64,000 nucleotides of DNA from Campylobacterales bacterium (GTDB taxonomy: Bacteria; Campylobacterota; Campylobacteria; Campylobacterales; Sulfurimonadaceae): positions 20,891-84,890 of the forward strand of contig JAPLGM010000022.1 in NCBI GenBank assembly GCA_026390165.1, in the 5' to 3' direction. Positions 50,444-59,919 of this stretch are shown piece after piece. Position 1 is the first letter of the stretch, and each line of letters starts with the position of its first letter. The translations under genes were made by a program, and so were the position numbers. Under the pieces are notes generated by a model. It was given only the letters and a program-made list of their open reading frames with translations, did not search any database and was not told the origin of the DNA.

Positions 50444-52953
50444 GGCAAAACTCCTACTAATTTAATAATTATCTCGCGCGCATTATCACACATCTTATTT
50501 TGTTTTTCGATTAAGAAATGGTCACGTACCCTATTTTTATCAGTATGAATCTTGGCAGTAGCAATATTTATGTTCGCTTCATCGAAAAGTTGAACAAAAT
50601 AGGCGAGTAGCCCCCGTTGATTCGAAGTATTGAGATTGAGTTGGGCATAGTGGATCGAGTGGTCACAATCAAGTGTTATTTCATTTTCTTTTATAATGGG
50701 TTTGAGTAATTGAAGTTTTTTAGACATATCGAACGCTTCATCAATAATCAGTGCAATTTGCTCCATTGTTCCCTCAAGAGGACGTTGCAAAAATTCTATT
50801 TTAAAATACTTGAGTCCGTCGAAAAGGGTAAAAATATCCATCGAAGCAACATCAAGATAGCTTAATTTTCCGAGCAAGTAGCCAAGGTTAAGTGGGATAC
50901 GACGAAAAATATGGATGATTAGCCCTCCGTCGATGTTGAGTTGATAGGTAAAGGTTTGACACTGAAAAGCCTCTTTCGAGATATTAATAATCTCACTTGG
51001 GGTGTGTTTAAAAAAGAAGAGGCTTGACTCGATAGAGAGAATTTTTTTCTGCTCTATTTTACTGAGAGAGATAAATTCAGGATCGTTCATAAGCCGTTTT
51101 TCTTTATTTTGCCGCTTAATAGCATCGGTTAGACGGTCATTTTGAGAGGAGATTTCTAGTGATGCTTCGTAGAGTTCATGGAGTAAATTGGCTCCGAAGC
51201 TTGTATAGGTTCCTGCTCCCACTCCATTGATGTCAGCATAGGTAAGAATATAGAGAAGTTTGAGATTTTCAGGTGTTTTAATTTTGGACATAAAGTGATA
51301 GAGCGTTTTTTCGCTGTAAAGATTTTCACGATAGGCGACGTTGCTCATGGTGGTGTGGTAACGTACGAGTAAAGATGCCCGTTCATCTGCTGATGGGAGG
51401 AGTTTGAGATTCTTGATAAAGGGGATAATTAGTTTTGCCCCCACTTCACTGTGATCTTGTTTTCTCCCCTTTCCCGTATCATGGAGGAGGACAACAGCTT
51501 TTAGGAGGACTTTGTCGTTGAGATCAAGAGAGGTATAGAGTGCTTCGACGTAGGGGTCTGAAATGTTTTCAAGGGCCTCAATACATTTGATCGAATGAAG
51601 ATCTACCGGATAGTGGTGATAGCCATCAAATTGGGGGAGATGCGATACTTTTTTAAATGCTCCGATGAGATGGTGTAAAATGCCCGTATCGTAAAAGAGC
51701 TTGAGGATAACATAGAGGTTATTTTTCTCAAAAAGTTTTCGCAATAACGTATGGGTATCTCCTTTGAGGGGGTGAACTATAGAGGAATAGGTGAAATGAA
51801 AGAGAACACTTGCATCGAAGTTCCATGGCTGATCCTCAAGAGCACTTAAAAACTCAATGAGTGTTTCAATAGGGGGCGTCGGAAAGTTATAGGAGCTGTA
51901 CAATACACCATCAACTCCATAAAACCCTTTAGAAATTCGTCCTCGCCGGAGTGTAGGGATATGGGTGGTATCGGTGAGATAATGGCGCGACATTTTTTTG
52001 ACATAGATTTGGGTGAAATTGTTGATACGCCATTGTGCTTCGAGTAAACGACTTACGAGCCGTTTCTCATCACTAAAGCCTAGAAGCCGAGCAATATTGG
52101 GCATATAGTCAAGGACAAGCTGATCTTGTTGTTTGTTCGCCAGTAGATGTAAAGCACTCCGAACCCGAAAAAGGAGTTCAAGGGCAATGCGGTATTCTTT
52201 GTACTGTTCATCACTAAAGAGTTTTCCTGAGAGTTCGCGCAGGGTGTTAACGCCATACATTGTTTTAGCAATCCAATACAGCAACTGTGAATCACGTAAT
52301 CCTCCCACTCCTTCTTTAATATTGGGCTGCATTGAAAAAGGGAATTTTTGACGACGAATTTCAGCTTCCTCGATTTTGGCCAACACGTATTTTTTAGGGT
52401 TATCGTGGCGGATAAGGGTGAGGCGGCTTAGGGTTGCATTCCATGTAAAAGGGGAACCGATGATAAGACGGGACTCCATCATGGCGGTTTTTATAGTGAT
52501 ATCTTCACGAGAAGCAGCGAGTAAATCAGTAACTTCATGGACACGATGTCCCAACTTCAGCCCTGAATCCCATGCCAAATAGAGAAACTTTTCGATGATA
52601 GCAGCCGTATTATAGCCATCATTTTTGACATAAACAATCATGAGATCAATGTCGCTGTGGACACACAATTGCTCACGACCATAGCTTCCTAATGCGATAA
52701 GTGCGATGGGGATATTACCACGCATCGGGAGATAATTTCCAAACATTCTCCGTAACACTGTTTTATACATTTGGGAAATAATCAAATCAAGTTTTTTGGT
52801 GTGGGTGACCAAAAAATCTTTTCCTTGATTACGCTCAAAAAGGGTTAATAAAGAATCTTTATAATCATTGATATGGAATTTGAAAAGTTTTGAGAGTTCA
52901 AAATCACTGGCGTTGGATTCGATAAGGTCTTCAAGTTGTTCGGTAATGGTCAT
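50431..52953 (-). CDS. glnD: [Protein-PII] uridylyltransferase / uridylyl-removing enzyme
   Basis: Nitrogen-status sensor that modifies PII, 840 residues. The nucleotidyltransferase domain has GSYGREQLCVHSDIDLMI, the G-S-x-D-x-D pattern; a central HD domain shows VVLLHDTGKGRKQDHSEVG; two ACT domains lie at the C-terminus (about 690-840, starting near TYQLNIDGGLIIHIF). Coupled to glmS by overlap. Its first 28 codons have a diverged second copy at 55171-55269, showing where the FIST/kinase pair was inserted. Confidence 0.93.
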   Translation of the reverse strand: MTITEQLEDLIESNASDFELSKLFKFHINDYKDSLLTLFERNQGKDFLVTHTKKLDLIISQMYKTVLRRMFGNYLPMRGNIPIALIALGSYGREQLCVHSDIDLMIVYVKNDGYNTAAIIEKFLYLAWDSGLKLGHRVHEVTDLLAASREDITIKTAMMESRLIIGSPFTWNATLSRLTLIRHDNPKKYVLAKIEEAEIRRQKFPFSMQPNIKEGVGGLRDSQLLYWIAKTMYGVNTLRELSGKLFSDEQYKEYRIALELLFRVRSALHLLANKQQDQLVLDYMPNIARLLGFSDEKRLVSRLLEAQWRINNFTQIYVKKMSRHYLTDTTHIPTLRRGRISKGFYGVDGVLYSSYNFPTPPIETLIEFLSALEDQPWNFDASVLFHFTYSSIVHPLKGDTHTLLRKLFEKNNLYVILKLFYDTGILHHLIGAFKKVSHLPQFDGYHHYPVDLHSIKCIEALENISDPYVEALYTSLDLNDKVLLKAVVLLHDTGKGRKQDHSEVGAKLIIPFIKNLKLLPSADERASLLVRYHTTMSNVAYRENLYSEKTLYHFMSKIKTPENLKLLYILTYADINGVGAGTYTSFGANLLHELYEASLEISSQNDRLTDAIKRQNKEKRLMNDPEFISLSKIEQKKILSIESSLFFFKHTPSEIINISKEAFQCQTFTYQLNIDGGLIIHIFRRIPLNLGYLLGKLSYLDVASMDIFTLFDGLKYFKIEFLQRPLEGTMEQIALIIDEAFDMSKKLQLLKPIIKENEITLDCDHSIHYAQLNLNTSNQRGLLAYFVQLFDEANINIATAKIHTDKNRVRDHFLIEKQNKMCDNAREIIIKLVGVLPCAE

Positions 52954-53067
52954 TGGGGCTGCTTTTTTAGGATATTGTATCTCAAATCAATTTTATTGGA
53001 AGAGGGGATATAGGTGAAAAAATAAACAAAAGGGTCCAACTGTATTCCAACGGATAATAAATTCTTT

Positions 53068-54006
53068 TTATTTTGCTGTTTTTTCATGATTTAATTTTAG
53101 AGCAATTACAAAACAGGTCCCTTTGTCTTCATTGTGCCATGTTAGGGTTCCGTGAAGATGTTTTTCAACGATTGTACGCGATATGTATAAGCCCAATCCT
53201 GCGCCGTTGAATTCTTGTTTGGTGGTAAAATAGGGCTGACCGATTTTATCCATAATGGATTTTGGAATTCCCCCTGCAATGTCGCAGATAGAGAGGATGA
53301 TTGCCTCTTTCGTCTCATTCGCCGTTATCGTGATTGCAGCTTGTTCCACTTTGTTGGCGAGGAGTGCATCTTGCGCATTCTCCAAAATATTGAGCAAAAC
53401 TTGTATTAATGAACTTTTAGTAATAAATAAAGAGCTATATGTTGTGTTTTTAATAGTTAATGTAATTGCGTGATTTTCTAAACTTTTACCTATGATGTCT
53501 AGGGTACTCTTTAAAATATTTTCTACGTTTATTTGCTCTTCTGATTGATTTGGCTTGAAATAATTACTAAAATTATCAATGGTCTTAGCCAGTTGCTCTA
53601 TTTGTTTATTAAGGGTACTTACGTGCTTTAGAAGATAATCAATTGTTATCTCCTCTTCCAGTGCAATCGATACGGTAAGGTTGTTGATTTCCATTCCTAT
53701 TACTGCAAGCGGTTGTCGCCATTGATGGGCAATCATAGCTATCATATCCCCCATGGCTGCTTGTTTTGCCTGTGCAATCATCGTGCGGGTAATTTTCTCG
53801 TTTTCTAACCGTGCAGCTTCCAGTTCTTCGGTGCGGAGGCGTACCTGATTTTCAAGGGTGATAGCGGTCTGGAACAGATTGAAATCTGATCCTTGAATAC
53901 AGGTGCTGTGCTCAGCACGATTCATTAATGCCTGAACTATTTTGTTTAGCCGTACAATCTCGGCTTGCAGCATCTGGACGTTTGTATCGGAACCCTCTTC
54001 AGGCAT
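53068..54006 (-). CDS. Cytoplasmic sensor histidine kinase paired with FIST protein
   Basis: A 312-residue kinase without membrane segments or its own sensor. The ATG at 54006 is chosen because GGAG lies 8 bases upstream and it couples (8-base overlap) to the FIST gene; a longer frame has no support. A coiled-coil (about residues 15-75) leads to the phosphoacceptor His in MIAHQWRQPLAVIGMEI and ATPase motifs LLNILENAQDALL, ICDIAGGIPKS and GAGLGLYISRTIVEKH. Likely works with the FIST protein as a sensor pair. Confidence 0.88.
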   Translation of the reverse strand: MPEEGSDTNVQMLQAEIVRLNKIVQALMNRAEHSTCIQGSDFNLFQTAITLENQVRLRTEELEAARLENEKITRTMIAQAKQAAMGDMIAMIAHQWRQPLAVIGMEINNLTVSIALEEEITIDYLLKHVSTLNKQIEQLAKTIDNFSNYFKPNQSEEQINVENILKSTLDIIGKSLENHAITLTIKNTTYSSLFITKSSLIQVLLNILENAQDALLANKVEQAAITITANETKEAIILSICDIAGGIPKSIMDKIGQPYFTTKQEFNGAGLGLYISRTIVEKHLHGTLTWHNEDKGTCFVIALKLNHEKTAK

Positions 54007-55165
54007 CGTGTATCTCCATAGGTGACTTTTGGGATGTGCCAATGGCGATCCCTGTGAGAGTTTGGTTGACATGTACACCGCAATACTGTTCACCGTAGGT
54101 GCTAAACCCTATTGTATTATTGTCTTTGAAAATTTTCCCGACGCTATTTTTTAAATTTTTTTGTGATATTTCTAAATTTCGCAGAATACAGTCGCAGCCG
54201 ATTACAAGTTGGGGTTTCCCTATATCTTCGCGAATTTTGTTAAAAGTCTGTGAGAGATTATCCATTAGATCTACGCCATGCGCTGTCCTGAACACTAGTC
54301 CCTCTTCGATAGCACAATAGAATGTCAGGCTGCCGTCGGGATTGGCTTTTTGGATAGCGCGAACGTATTCCGTTCCGTCTATCATTACCACGATGGGAGA
54401 AGCGGAAAAATGGGTAGCATTGAGTTCATTTGTGTCAACTCCTATCAGTCGGGCATACTCTTCGGCGGCGGGGAGACCGTTGATTTCATTGACGATACGC
54501 TCGGCCGTGTTCGCCTCTGTAACTACGAAACGCTCGTCAGTGGAAACAAAATGTTGGGTTTTGAATATCGTAAAAGGTAAGGAGGTGGTGATTAGAATTA
54601 GTACCACACTGTTGGAATAAAAATGACCGTCACTGTACACATAGGTTTTGGAAAATTTCAGATCGTCACCCGCCGAACCGCCAACCAGTGGTATCTTACC
54701 CAATCCATATTGTAATGCGTGTGCCACCGGCTCTTCCCGTACCGATAAACCGTCAATTAGCATAAGTGCGAAGGTGTTATCTGAACTTATTTTTGGGACT
54801 TTTCTTTCAAGCTGCGTCAACAGAGTTTGGGCAAAGCTGTGCCCCCTGTTGATATCGAATTGGCTCAAATTCTCCAGCAACCCACTGATGGCTACGCAAC
54901 TTCCTTCCGGAAAGCTCGCCCCTGAAATGGTGTGGTTGAGATAACCAGCTGGTCCAATTTCTCCGGCCGTGCTGCATCCCACTACCTTGATTCCGAAAAA
55001 TAGACGATTCATCTCCTCAGCTAGTATATCAAGATCGTATTCGCTGGAGCAAAAAAAGAGCACCAACTCCATCTCTGGCTGCACTACAGCGTCATAAAAT
55101 TCTTTTGCCGCTTCTCTAGTTTTTATTGCAGTCGATTGTGCCATTTTGATATTTTGGGTACTCAT
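53999..55165 (-). CDS. FIST-domain sensor protein
   Basis: A 388-residue soluble protein with FIST-N (about 30-220: VGCSTAGEIGPAGY, LPLVGGSAGDD-like IPLVGGSAGDDLKFSKTYV) and FIST-C (about 225-375: GIDC-type VIGCDCILRN, NTIGFSTYGEQYCGVHVNQT). FIST proteins bind small ligands; some, called NosP, are heme proteins that sense nitric oxide and control a neighbouring histidine kinase. The layout here fits that, but the heme ligand cannot be confirmed by eye. It starts 5 bases after the stop of the glnD relic. Confidence 0.87.
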   Translation of the reverse strand: MSTQNIKMAQSTAIKTREAAKEFYDAVVQPEMELVLFFCSSEYDLDILAEEMNRLFFGIKVVGCSTAGEIGPAGYLNHTISGASFPEGSCVAISGLLENLSQFDINRGHSFAQTLLTQLERKVPKISSDNTFALMLIDGLSVREEPVAHALQYGLGKIPLVGGSAGDDLKFSKTYVYSDGHFYSNSVVLILITTSLPFTIFKTQHFVSTDERFVVTEANTAERIVNEINGLPAAEEYARLIGVDTNELNATHFSASPIVVMIDGTEYVRAIQKANPDGSLTFYCAIEEGLVFRTAHGVDLMDNLSQTFNKIREDIGKPQLVIGCDCILRNLEISQKNLKNSVGKIFKDNNTIGFSTYGEQYCGVHVNQTLTGIAIGTSQKSPMEIHDA

Positions 55166-55170
55166 AGTGA

Positions 55171-55269
55171 CTACTTCCCGTAAATGTAAAATTTAAAAAG
55201 TTTTGATAGCTCAAAATTACTGGTATTGGATTCGATGAGATCTTCGAGTCGTTCGGTGATGATGGTCAT
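55171..55269 (-). pseudogene. Relic of the glnD 5' end
   Basis: This 33-codon frame, starting ATG at 55269 behind an AAGAGGAG ribosome site, encodes a peptide matching the first 28 residues of GlnD at 24 positions (with one extra residue): MTIITERLEDLIESN against MTITEQLEDLIESN, then FELSKLFKF in both. It ends at a stop soon after. It is a direct, diverged copy of 52876-52953 lying on the far side of the FIST/kinase pair, the footprint of an insertion that duplicated the target. Confidence 0.85.
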
Positions 55270-55309
55270 GGACTCCTCTTTTTAGTGGATATATGTTGAG
55301 CAAAAGCGT

Positions 55310-56899
55310 TTAGCTTTTAAACTCATTGATGCGTGACTGCAAGGAGTGTGCCACATCGAGGAGCTGTGTTGAATCGCTTTGAATCTGATCGACACTTTTT
55401 TGATTGTTTTCAGAGACATCATTGATCTGAGAAATTTTACCGATAATCCATTCAATATGCCCCACTACTTCGACGGAATCGTTATACGATTTTTGAGCGA
55501 CGACGACGGATCGTTCCATCTCCGAAGAGGTTGCCGAAATTTTTGTTTCCACCTCATTAGAAATTTGGGTAAGGGTATTCATATTTTTGACATTCTCCCC
55601 CATCTTATCACTTACATCATTGATCGCTTGAACAATAGTTGATATACTGATTTCGATTTCTGTTAAACTTTTTTGCGTCCGTTCGGCGAGTTTACGTACT
55701 TCATCGGAGACAACGGCAAATCCACGTCCATGTTCTCCTGCACGCGCCGCTTCGATGGCAGCATTGAGGGCGAGGAGGTTGGTCTGATCAGCAATGTCTT
55801 TGATAACTTCTAAGACATTTTTAACCTGATCGGCATCATGGCGCAATGTGATCAACTGGGCAGCCATCTCATGCTCATTTTCAATATACCCATCCACATC
55901 ATTGACCAGACGGGAGAGGGCATCTTTGGCGGTGATTAGCTCTTTATTGGCATTGGTCACATTGTGTTGCGTTTGTTCTGAAACCGAAATAGCTCCTGAT
56001 AAAATAGTTTTAATAGAGTGACTTTTTTGAGTAGTTGTTTCGACAATAAGACGCTCTTGCTCTACCCCTTTGGAAATAATTTTAGTTTGCTCTGTGATAG
56101 TGGTAGCGATAGTATTGTTTTGCATACCAAGATTTTTAACTTCATTAACGGTATCTTGCACCATTGCGATAAAATTATTGACGGCCACAGCTACTTCTGA
56201 AAACTCATCTTTTTTAGTGATTGTGAGCCGTTTGGTTAAATCTTTGTCGCCACTTACGAGAGCATTGATACGATTACGTAATTCATGAAGAGGGGTTAAA
56301 ATCTCTTTTTTGAAGAAAAGATGAAAAACACTCACAAGCATAATAACGACAAGAATAAGGACGATTAATAAAATATTTTGTGTTTTTACAATTGCTACAT
56401 CATTCTTTTCAAGAGAAATAACTAAATCCATAACGCCGATTGCCTCTCCAATATTGATGTTGGTATGGCACGCAATACATCGCTTTTCAGCCACAAGAGG
56501 TTGTAACAATCGAATAGTATGTTCCCCATCTCGGGTACTTTCAATAATATTCGCTTTTTTAGTGGTAAATACCGCTTTCACCATTGGCTCATCGGTAAAT
56601 TTACTATTTAATCCAAACGAATCAATAACTTGTTGCGATTTTTGCACCGTGATGCTATCTATCCCCTCTATCTCTTTGGCATGTTCTATTGCCTCTTCAA
56701 CAATTTTTGGATCACCTGCGAGCATACTCCCTGAGAGGGTTTGAAAGATGGATTGACTTAACATATTCAGCGAACGTTTTGCCGTCTCATTTGAAAAATC
56801 GTTAAAAGTGGCTGTCAGGTAGAAATAAATCCCCCCTAACCCCATAAAACTGAATACGAACACCGTAAAGATGATTTTAGATTTAATAGTCTCAAGCAT
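55310..56899 (-). CDS. Methyl-accepting chemotaxis protein with heme-motif sensor
   Basis: A 529-residue chemoreceptor. A first membrane helix, a periplasmic sensor (about 30-170) with CIACH, a c-type heme-binding CxxCH, a second helix, HAMP and the signalling domain follow. The hairpin tip is standard: [20 protein letters not shown] then [17 protein letters not shown]. The ATG at 56899 is preferred to a TTG 9 bases upstream because an AAGGG site is then well spaced. The sensor type matches the diguanylate cyclase at 46763-48604. It suggests redox or gas taxis. Confidence 0.88.
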   Translation of the reverse strand: MLETIKSKIIFTVFVFSFMGLGGIYFYLTATFNDFSNETAKRSLNMLSQSIFQTLSGSMLAGDPKIVEEAIEHAKEIEGIDSITVQKSQQVIDSFGLNSKFTDEPMVKAVFTTKKANIIESTRDGEHTIRLLQPLVAEKRCIACHTNINIGEAIGVMDLVISLEKNDVAIVKTQNILLIVLILVVIMLVSVFHLFFKKEILTPLHELRNRINALVSGDKDLTKRLTITKKDEFSEVAVAVNNFIAMVQDTVNEVKNLGMQNNTIATTITEQTKIISKGVEQERLIVETTTQKSHSIKTILSGAISVSEQTQHNVTNANKELITAKDALSRLVNDVDGYIENEHEMAAQLITLRHDADQVKNVLEVIKDIADQTNLLALNAAIEAARAGEHGRGFAVVSDEVRKLAERTQKSLTEIEISISTIVQAINDVSDKMGENVKNMNTLTQISNEVETKISATSSEMERSVVVAQKSYNDSVEVVGHIEWIIGKISQINDVSENNQKSVDQIQSDSTQLLDVAHSLQSRINEFKS

Positions 56900-56969
56900 A
56901 CTAAACAACCCTTTTATCGTGTAGAAATTACTGTAAGTATAATATAATATTCCCCTCTTTTTCTTTTGC

Positions 56970-56975
56970 TATAAT
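56970..56975 (+). promoter_or_regulatory. Extended -10 box of mqnE
   Basis: TGCTATAAT (TGn plus TATAAT) lies 32 bases before the mqnE ATG at 57008. Confidence 0.6.
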
Positions 56976-57007
56976 GCGCGAGTAAATATAACCCTAAAGA
57001 TATGTAA

Positions 57008-58069
57008 ATGACACTGATTGAAAAAGTAAAACAAAACATTCGCCTTGAATTTGATGAAGCGGTTGCCTTGTACGATTTGGATCTTTTTACCCTTGGTGAA
57101 CTTGCGGATGAACAACGGCAAGCTTTGCATGGTAAGAAAACATTTTTTAACATCAACCGTCACATTAATCCGACTAATGTATGTAAAGATGTTTGTAAAT
57201 TTTGTGCTTACAGTGCGAGTCGTAAAAATCCTAATCCTTACACGATGAGCCATGAGGAAATTTTGGCGATTACCGATGATATTGCCGCACGCGGGATTTC
57301 GGAAGTGCACATTGTCTCCGCCCATAATCCCGATACGGGGCTGGAATGGTATCTCGAAGTATTTCGCAAGATTAAAGAGGCTCATCCTCAGTTACACATA
57401 AAAGCGCTCACAGCAGCGGAAGTACACTTTTTAGCCGAAGAATATAATAAAAGTTACGATGAGATTTTGGATTTGATGGTGGCAAACGGTGTTGATTCGA
57501 TGCCCGGAGGTGGGGCAGAGATTTTCGATGAGAAAGTACGTGATTACATTTGCAAAGGAAAGGTGACCTCACAACAGTGGCTTGAAATTCATCGTAAGTG
57601 GCATGAACGGGGAATGAAATCCAATGTGACGATGTTATTTGGTCATGTAGAGGAACGATCTCACCGAGTCGATCATATGATACGAATTCGTGATTTGCAG
57701 GATATTACGGGAGGATTTAATTGCTTTATCCCCCTTGTCTATCAGTCTGAAAACAACTTTTTGAATGTCAAAGAGTTTATCACTGCCCATGAGATTCTTA
57801 AAACGATGGCAATTAGTCGGATACTTCTCGATAATGTCCCGAATTTAAAAGCCTACTGGGTTACTTCTACTGTCAATCTCGCACTCCTAGCTCAAGAGTT
57901 CGGTGCGAATGATCTCGATGGAACGATAGAAAAAGAGTCGATAAACTCCGCTGCAGGAGCCAAGAGCGCCCATGGTGTTAATCTAAAAGAGTATGTTGCG
58001 TTGATTAAAAATAGCGGTTACGAACCGATTGAGCGTGATAGTTTGTATAACGTTATTAAAGCGTGGTAG
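57008..58069 (+). CDS. mqnE: Aminofutalosine synthase
   Basis: Radical-SAM enzyme of the futalosine route to menaquinone. The 353-residue protein has the CxxxCxxC cluster in NVCKDVCKFCAYS, HIVSAHNPDTGLEWYLE, IKALTAAEVHFLAEEY, SMPGGGAEIFDEKVRDYICK and FGHVEERSHRVDHMIRIRDL, closer to MqnE than to the related MqnC. It begins a run of plus-strand genes and is followed 9 bases later by the amidotransferase. Menaquinone would serve the membrane oxidoreductase at 32.5-37.4 kb. Confidence 0.94.
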   Translation: MTLIEKVKQNIRLEFDEAVALYDLDLFTLGELADEQRQALHGKKTFFNINRHINPTNVCKDVCKFCAYSASRKNPNPYTMSHEEILAITDDIAARGISEVHIVSAHNPDTGLEWYLEVFRKIKEAHPQLHIKALTAAEVHFLAEEYNKSYDEILDLMVANGVDSMPGGGAEIFDEKVRDYICKGKVTSQQWLEIHRKWHERGMKSNVTMLFGHVEERSHRVDHMIRIRDLQDITGGFNCFIPLVYQSENNFLNVKEFITAHEILKTMAISRILLDNVPNLKAYWVTSTVNLALLAQEFGANDLDGTIEKESINSAAGAKSAHGVNLKEYVALIKNSGYEPIERDSLYNVIKAW

Positions 58070-58078
58070 GAGAAGAAT

Positions 58079-58648
58079 ATGATAGTAATGATTGATAATT
58101 ATGACAGTTTTACCTATAACATCGTCCAGTATTGTCGTGAATTGGGGGCGGATTTGAAAATTATCCGTAATGATGAGATGAGTGTGGAGGAGATCGAGGC
58201 GCTGAACCCTGAAAAACTCATCATCTCTCCAGGTCCAGCAACCCCCGATGATGCGGGGGTGACACTGGAGGCTATCCGTTATTTTTCGGATAAAATCCCT
58301 ATTTTAGGTATCTGTTTGGGGCATCAAAGTATCGCACAAGTTTTTGGTGGAAATGTTGTCCGTGCAAAGCGAATGATGCATGGTAAAACTTCAAAAATGG
58401 TGCGTGAGGGAGATAGTCCAATTTTTAATAAGCTACCTGAAATATTTACCGCGACACGGTATCACTCGCTGATTGTTGAGCAGGAAAATCTCCCTGATAT
58501 TATTATCCCAACCGCCTACAGCGACGATGATCATGAAATTATGGCATTGCAGATCAAAGATAAGCCGATCTATGGTGTTCAATTCCACCCTGAATCTATT
58601 ATGAGTGAATACGGGCATGAAATATTGGATAATTTTCTCAAATCATGA
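58079..58648 (+). CDS. trpG: Anthranilate/aminodeoxychorismate synthase glutamine amidotransferase
   Basis: A 189-residue class I glutaminase. The nucleophile is in LGICLGHQSIAQVFGG, and the His-Glu pair is in YGVQFHPESIMSEYG; it begins MIVMIDNYDSFTYN. TrpG and PabA cannot be told apart by sequence, and one protein often serves both tryptophan and folate synthesis, so the symbol is provisional. It overlaps the following membrane protein gene by four bases (ATGA). Confidence 0.92.
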   Translation: MIVMIDNYDSFTYNIVQYCRELGADLKIIRNDEMSVEEIEALNPEKLIISPGPATPDDAGVTLEAIRYFSDKIPILGICLGHQSIAQVFGGNVVRAKRMMHGKTSKMVREGDSPIFNKLPEIFTATRYHSLIVEQENLPDIIIPTAYSDDDHEIMALQIKDKPIYGVQFHPESIMSEYGHEILDNFLKS

Positions 58649-59826
58649 GGGTAAATAGAATTTTTGTAGCACTTTTAGGGATTAATTTTCTCTTTTTAGT
58701 GGCACAAATTCAAGGGCTTTCGATTAGCTTCTTTGAAGCAAGTATTGTTTACGGTGATCCTTCACTCCTGAAGAGTTACAGCACTTTTTTTCTTCATCTT
58801 TTTGGGTTTAACGATTACGCTTTACGACTTCCTATGATTGTTCTTCATCTACTATCCACCATACTGTTATACGGTATCTCAGGCTATTATGTCTCACGTC
58901 CTACGGATAAACTTTGGATTATTGTAATTTATCTTCTTTTACCAGGGGTGACGAGTGCGGCATTGTTAGTGAATATTGCAGGATTAAAAATTGTGGCTGT
59001 TTTTGCTTTCGTTTATACTTATTTGAGGTTCGAGCGATGGTCATTTACGATTTTGCCACTCTTTATGGCATTGGATTCGACAGCAATTTTCCTTTATTTT
59101 ACCGTTGCTGCGTACAGTGTGGCACATAAGAAATACCTAGAGGGGGGAATCTCATTCGCTTTATTTAGTGGAGCACTCTTATTGTTCGGAATTGATGTGG
59201 GTGGGATACCAAAGGGACATTTCTTAGACGCTTTAGGTATATATTCTGCTATTTTTTCTCCTGTTGTATTTATTTATATGTTTTTCGTTTTATATCGTCG
59301 TTATATTTTAAATAAACGAGATTTAATTTGGATGATTGCGTCGAGTATGTTTATTATTTCTTTGTTATTGTCTTTTCGTCAAAAGGTAACAATTCAAGAT
59401 TTTGCTCCCTATCTCATGGTGGCACTTCCCTTAGCCGCACAGACATTTTTTCATACCTACCGTGTGAGACTGCCACAGTTTAGAAGACCTTACCGGATAC
59501 TTTTTTACAGTGCATTTTCAATATTAATACTTAATGGCTTGGCAATTTTTTTTAATCACTGGCTGTATTTGTTGATCAAAGAACCCAAAAATCATTTTTC
59601 CTATCCAATGCACGTGGTAAAAGAACTTGCGAACGAACTTCATCGAGAAAAAATAACGTGTCTAAAAACAAATGAGAAAATGCAAGAAAGGCTCCAATTT
59701 TATGGAATTTCTCAATGTGAAGCAACGATTTTTAGTGAAACTCCCATTCCAAATGCAAAAAAAGTTACTATAAGTTACATAGATATTCCAATTTATACAG
59801 CCTATGTTACTAAAGTAAACAAATAG
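58645..59826 (+). CDS. Polytopic membrane protein, glycosyltransferase-like
   Basis: A 393-residue protein with about nine membrane helices and a soluble C-terminal part (about 310-393). The early FFEASIVYGDPSLLKSYS and YALRLPMIVLHLLSTILLYG recall dolichyl-phosphate-mannose/ArnT-type (GT39/GT83) transferases, in which an acidic first loop is catalytic. No substrate can be named. Coupled to the amidotransferase gene by ATGA overlap. Confidence 0.6.
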   Translation: MRVNRIFVALLGINFLFLVAQIQGLSISFFEASIVYGDPSLLKSYSTFFLHLFGFNDYALRLPMIVLHLLSTILLYGISGYYVSRPTDKLWIIVIYLLLPGVTSAALLVNIAGLKIVAVFAFVYTYLRFERWSFTILPLFMALDSTAIFLYFTVAAYSVAHKKYLEGGISFALFSGALLLFGIDVGGIPKGHFLDALGIYSAIFSPVVFIYMFFVLYRRYILNKRDLIWMIASSMFIISLLLSFRQKVTIQDFAPYLMVALPLAAQTFFHTYRVRLPQFRRPYRILFYSAFSILILNGLAIFFNHWLYLLIKEPKNHFSYPMHVVKELANELHREKITCLKTNEKMQERLQFYGISQCEATIFSETPIPNAKKVTISYIDIPIYTAYVTKVNK

Positions 59827-59882
59827 CTTTTTTCTTTATTCTAAAATTAAACATTGTGAGTATTTCTGTAGTTCATCTTGGT

Positions 59883-59888
59883 TATAAT
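59883..59888 (+). promoter_or_regulatory. -10 box of aclBA
   Basis: TATAAT 31 bases before the aclB ATG, in the 93-base gap after the membrane protein gene. No -35 consensus is present. Confidence 0.6.
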
Positions 59889-59919
59889 TATTGACAAAAG
59901 ATTTTTCGAAGGAGTTGCA

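Noticed and set aside
52954..53067. An insertion sequence as the carrier of the FIST/kinase pair
   Set aside because: No transposase or terminal inverted repeats are visible; only the duplicated glnD start marks the event.
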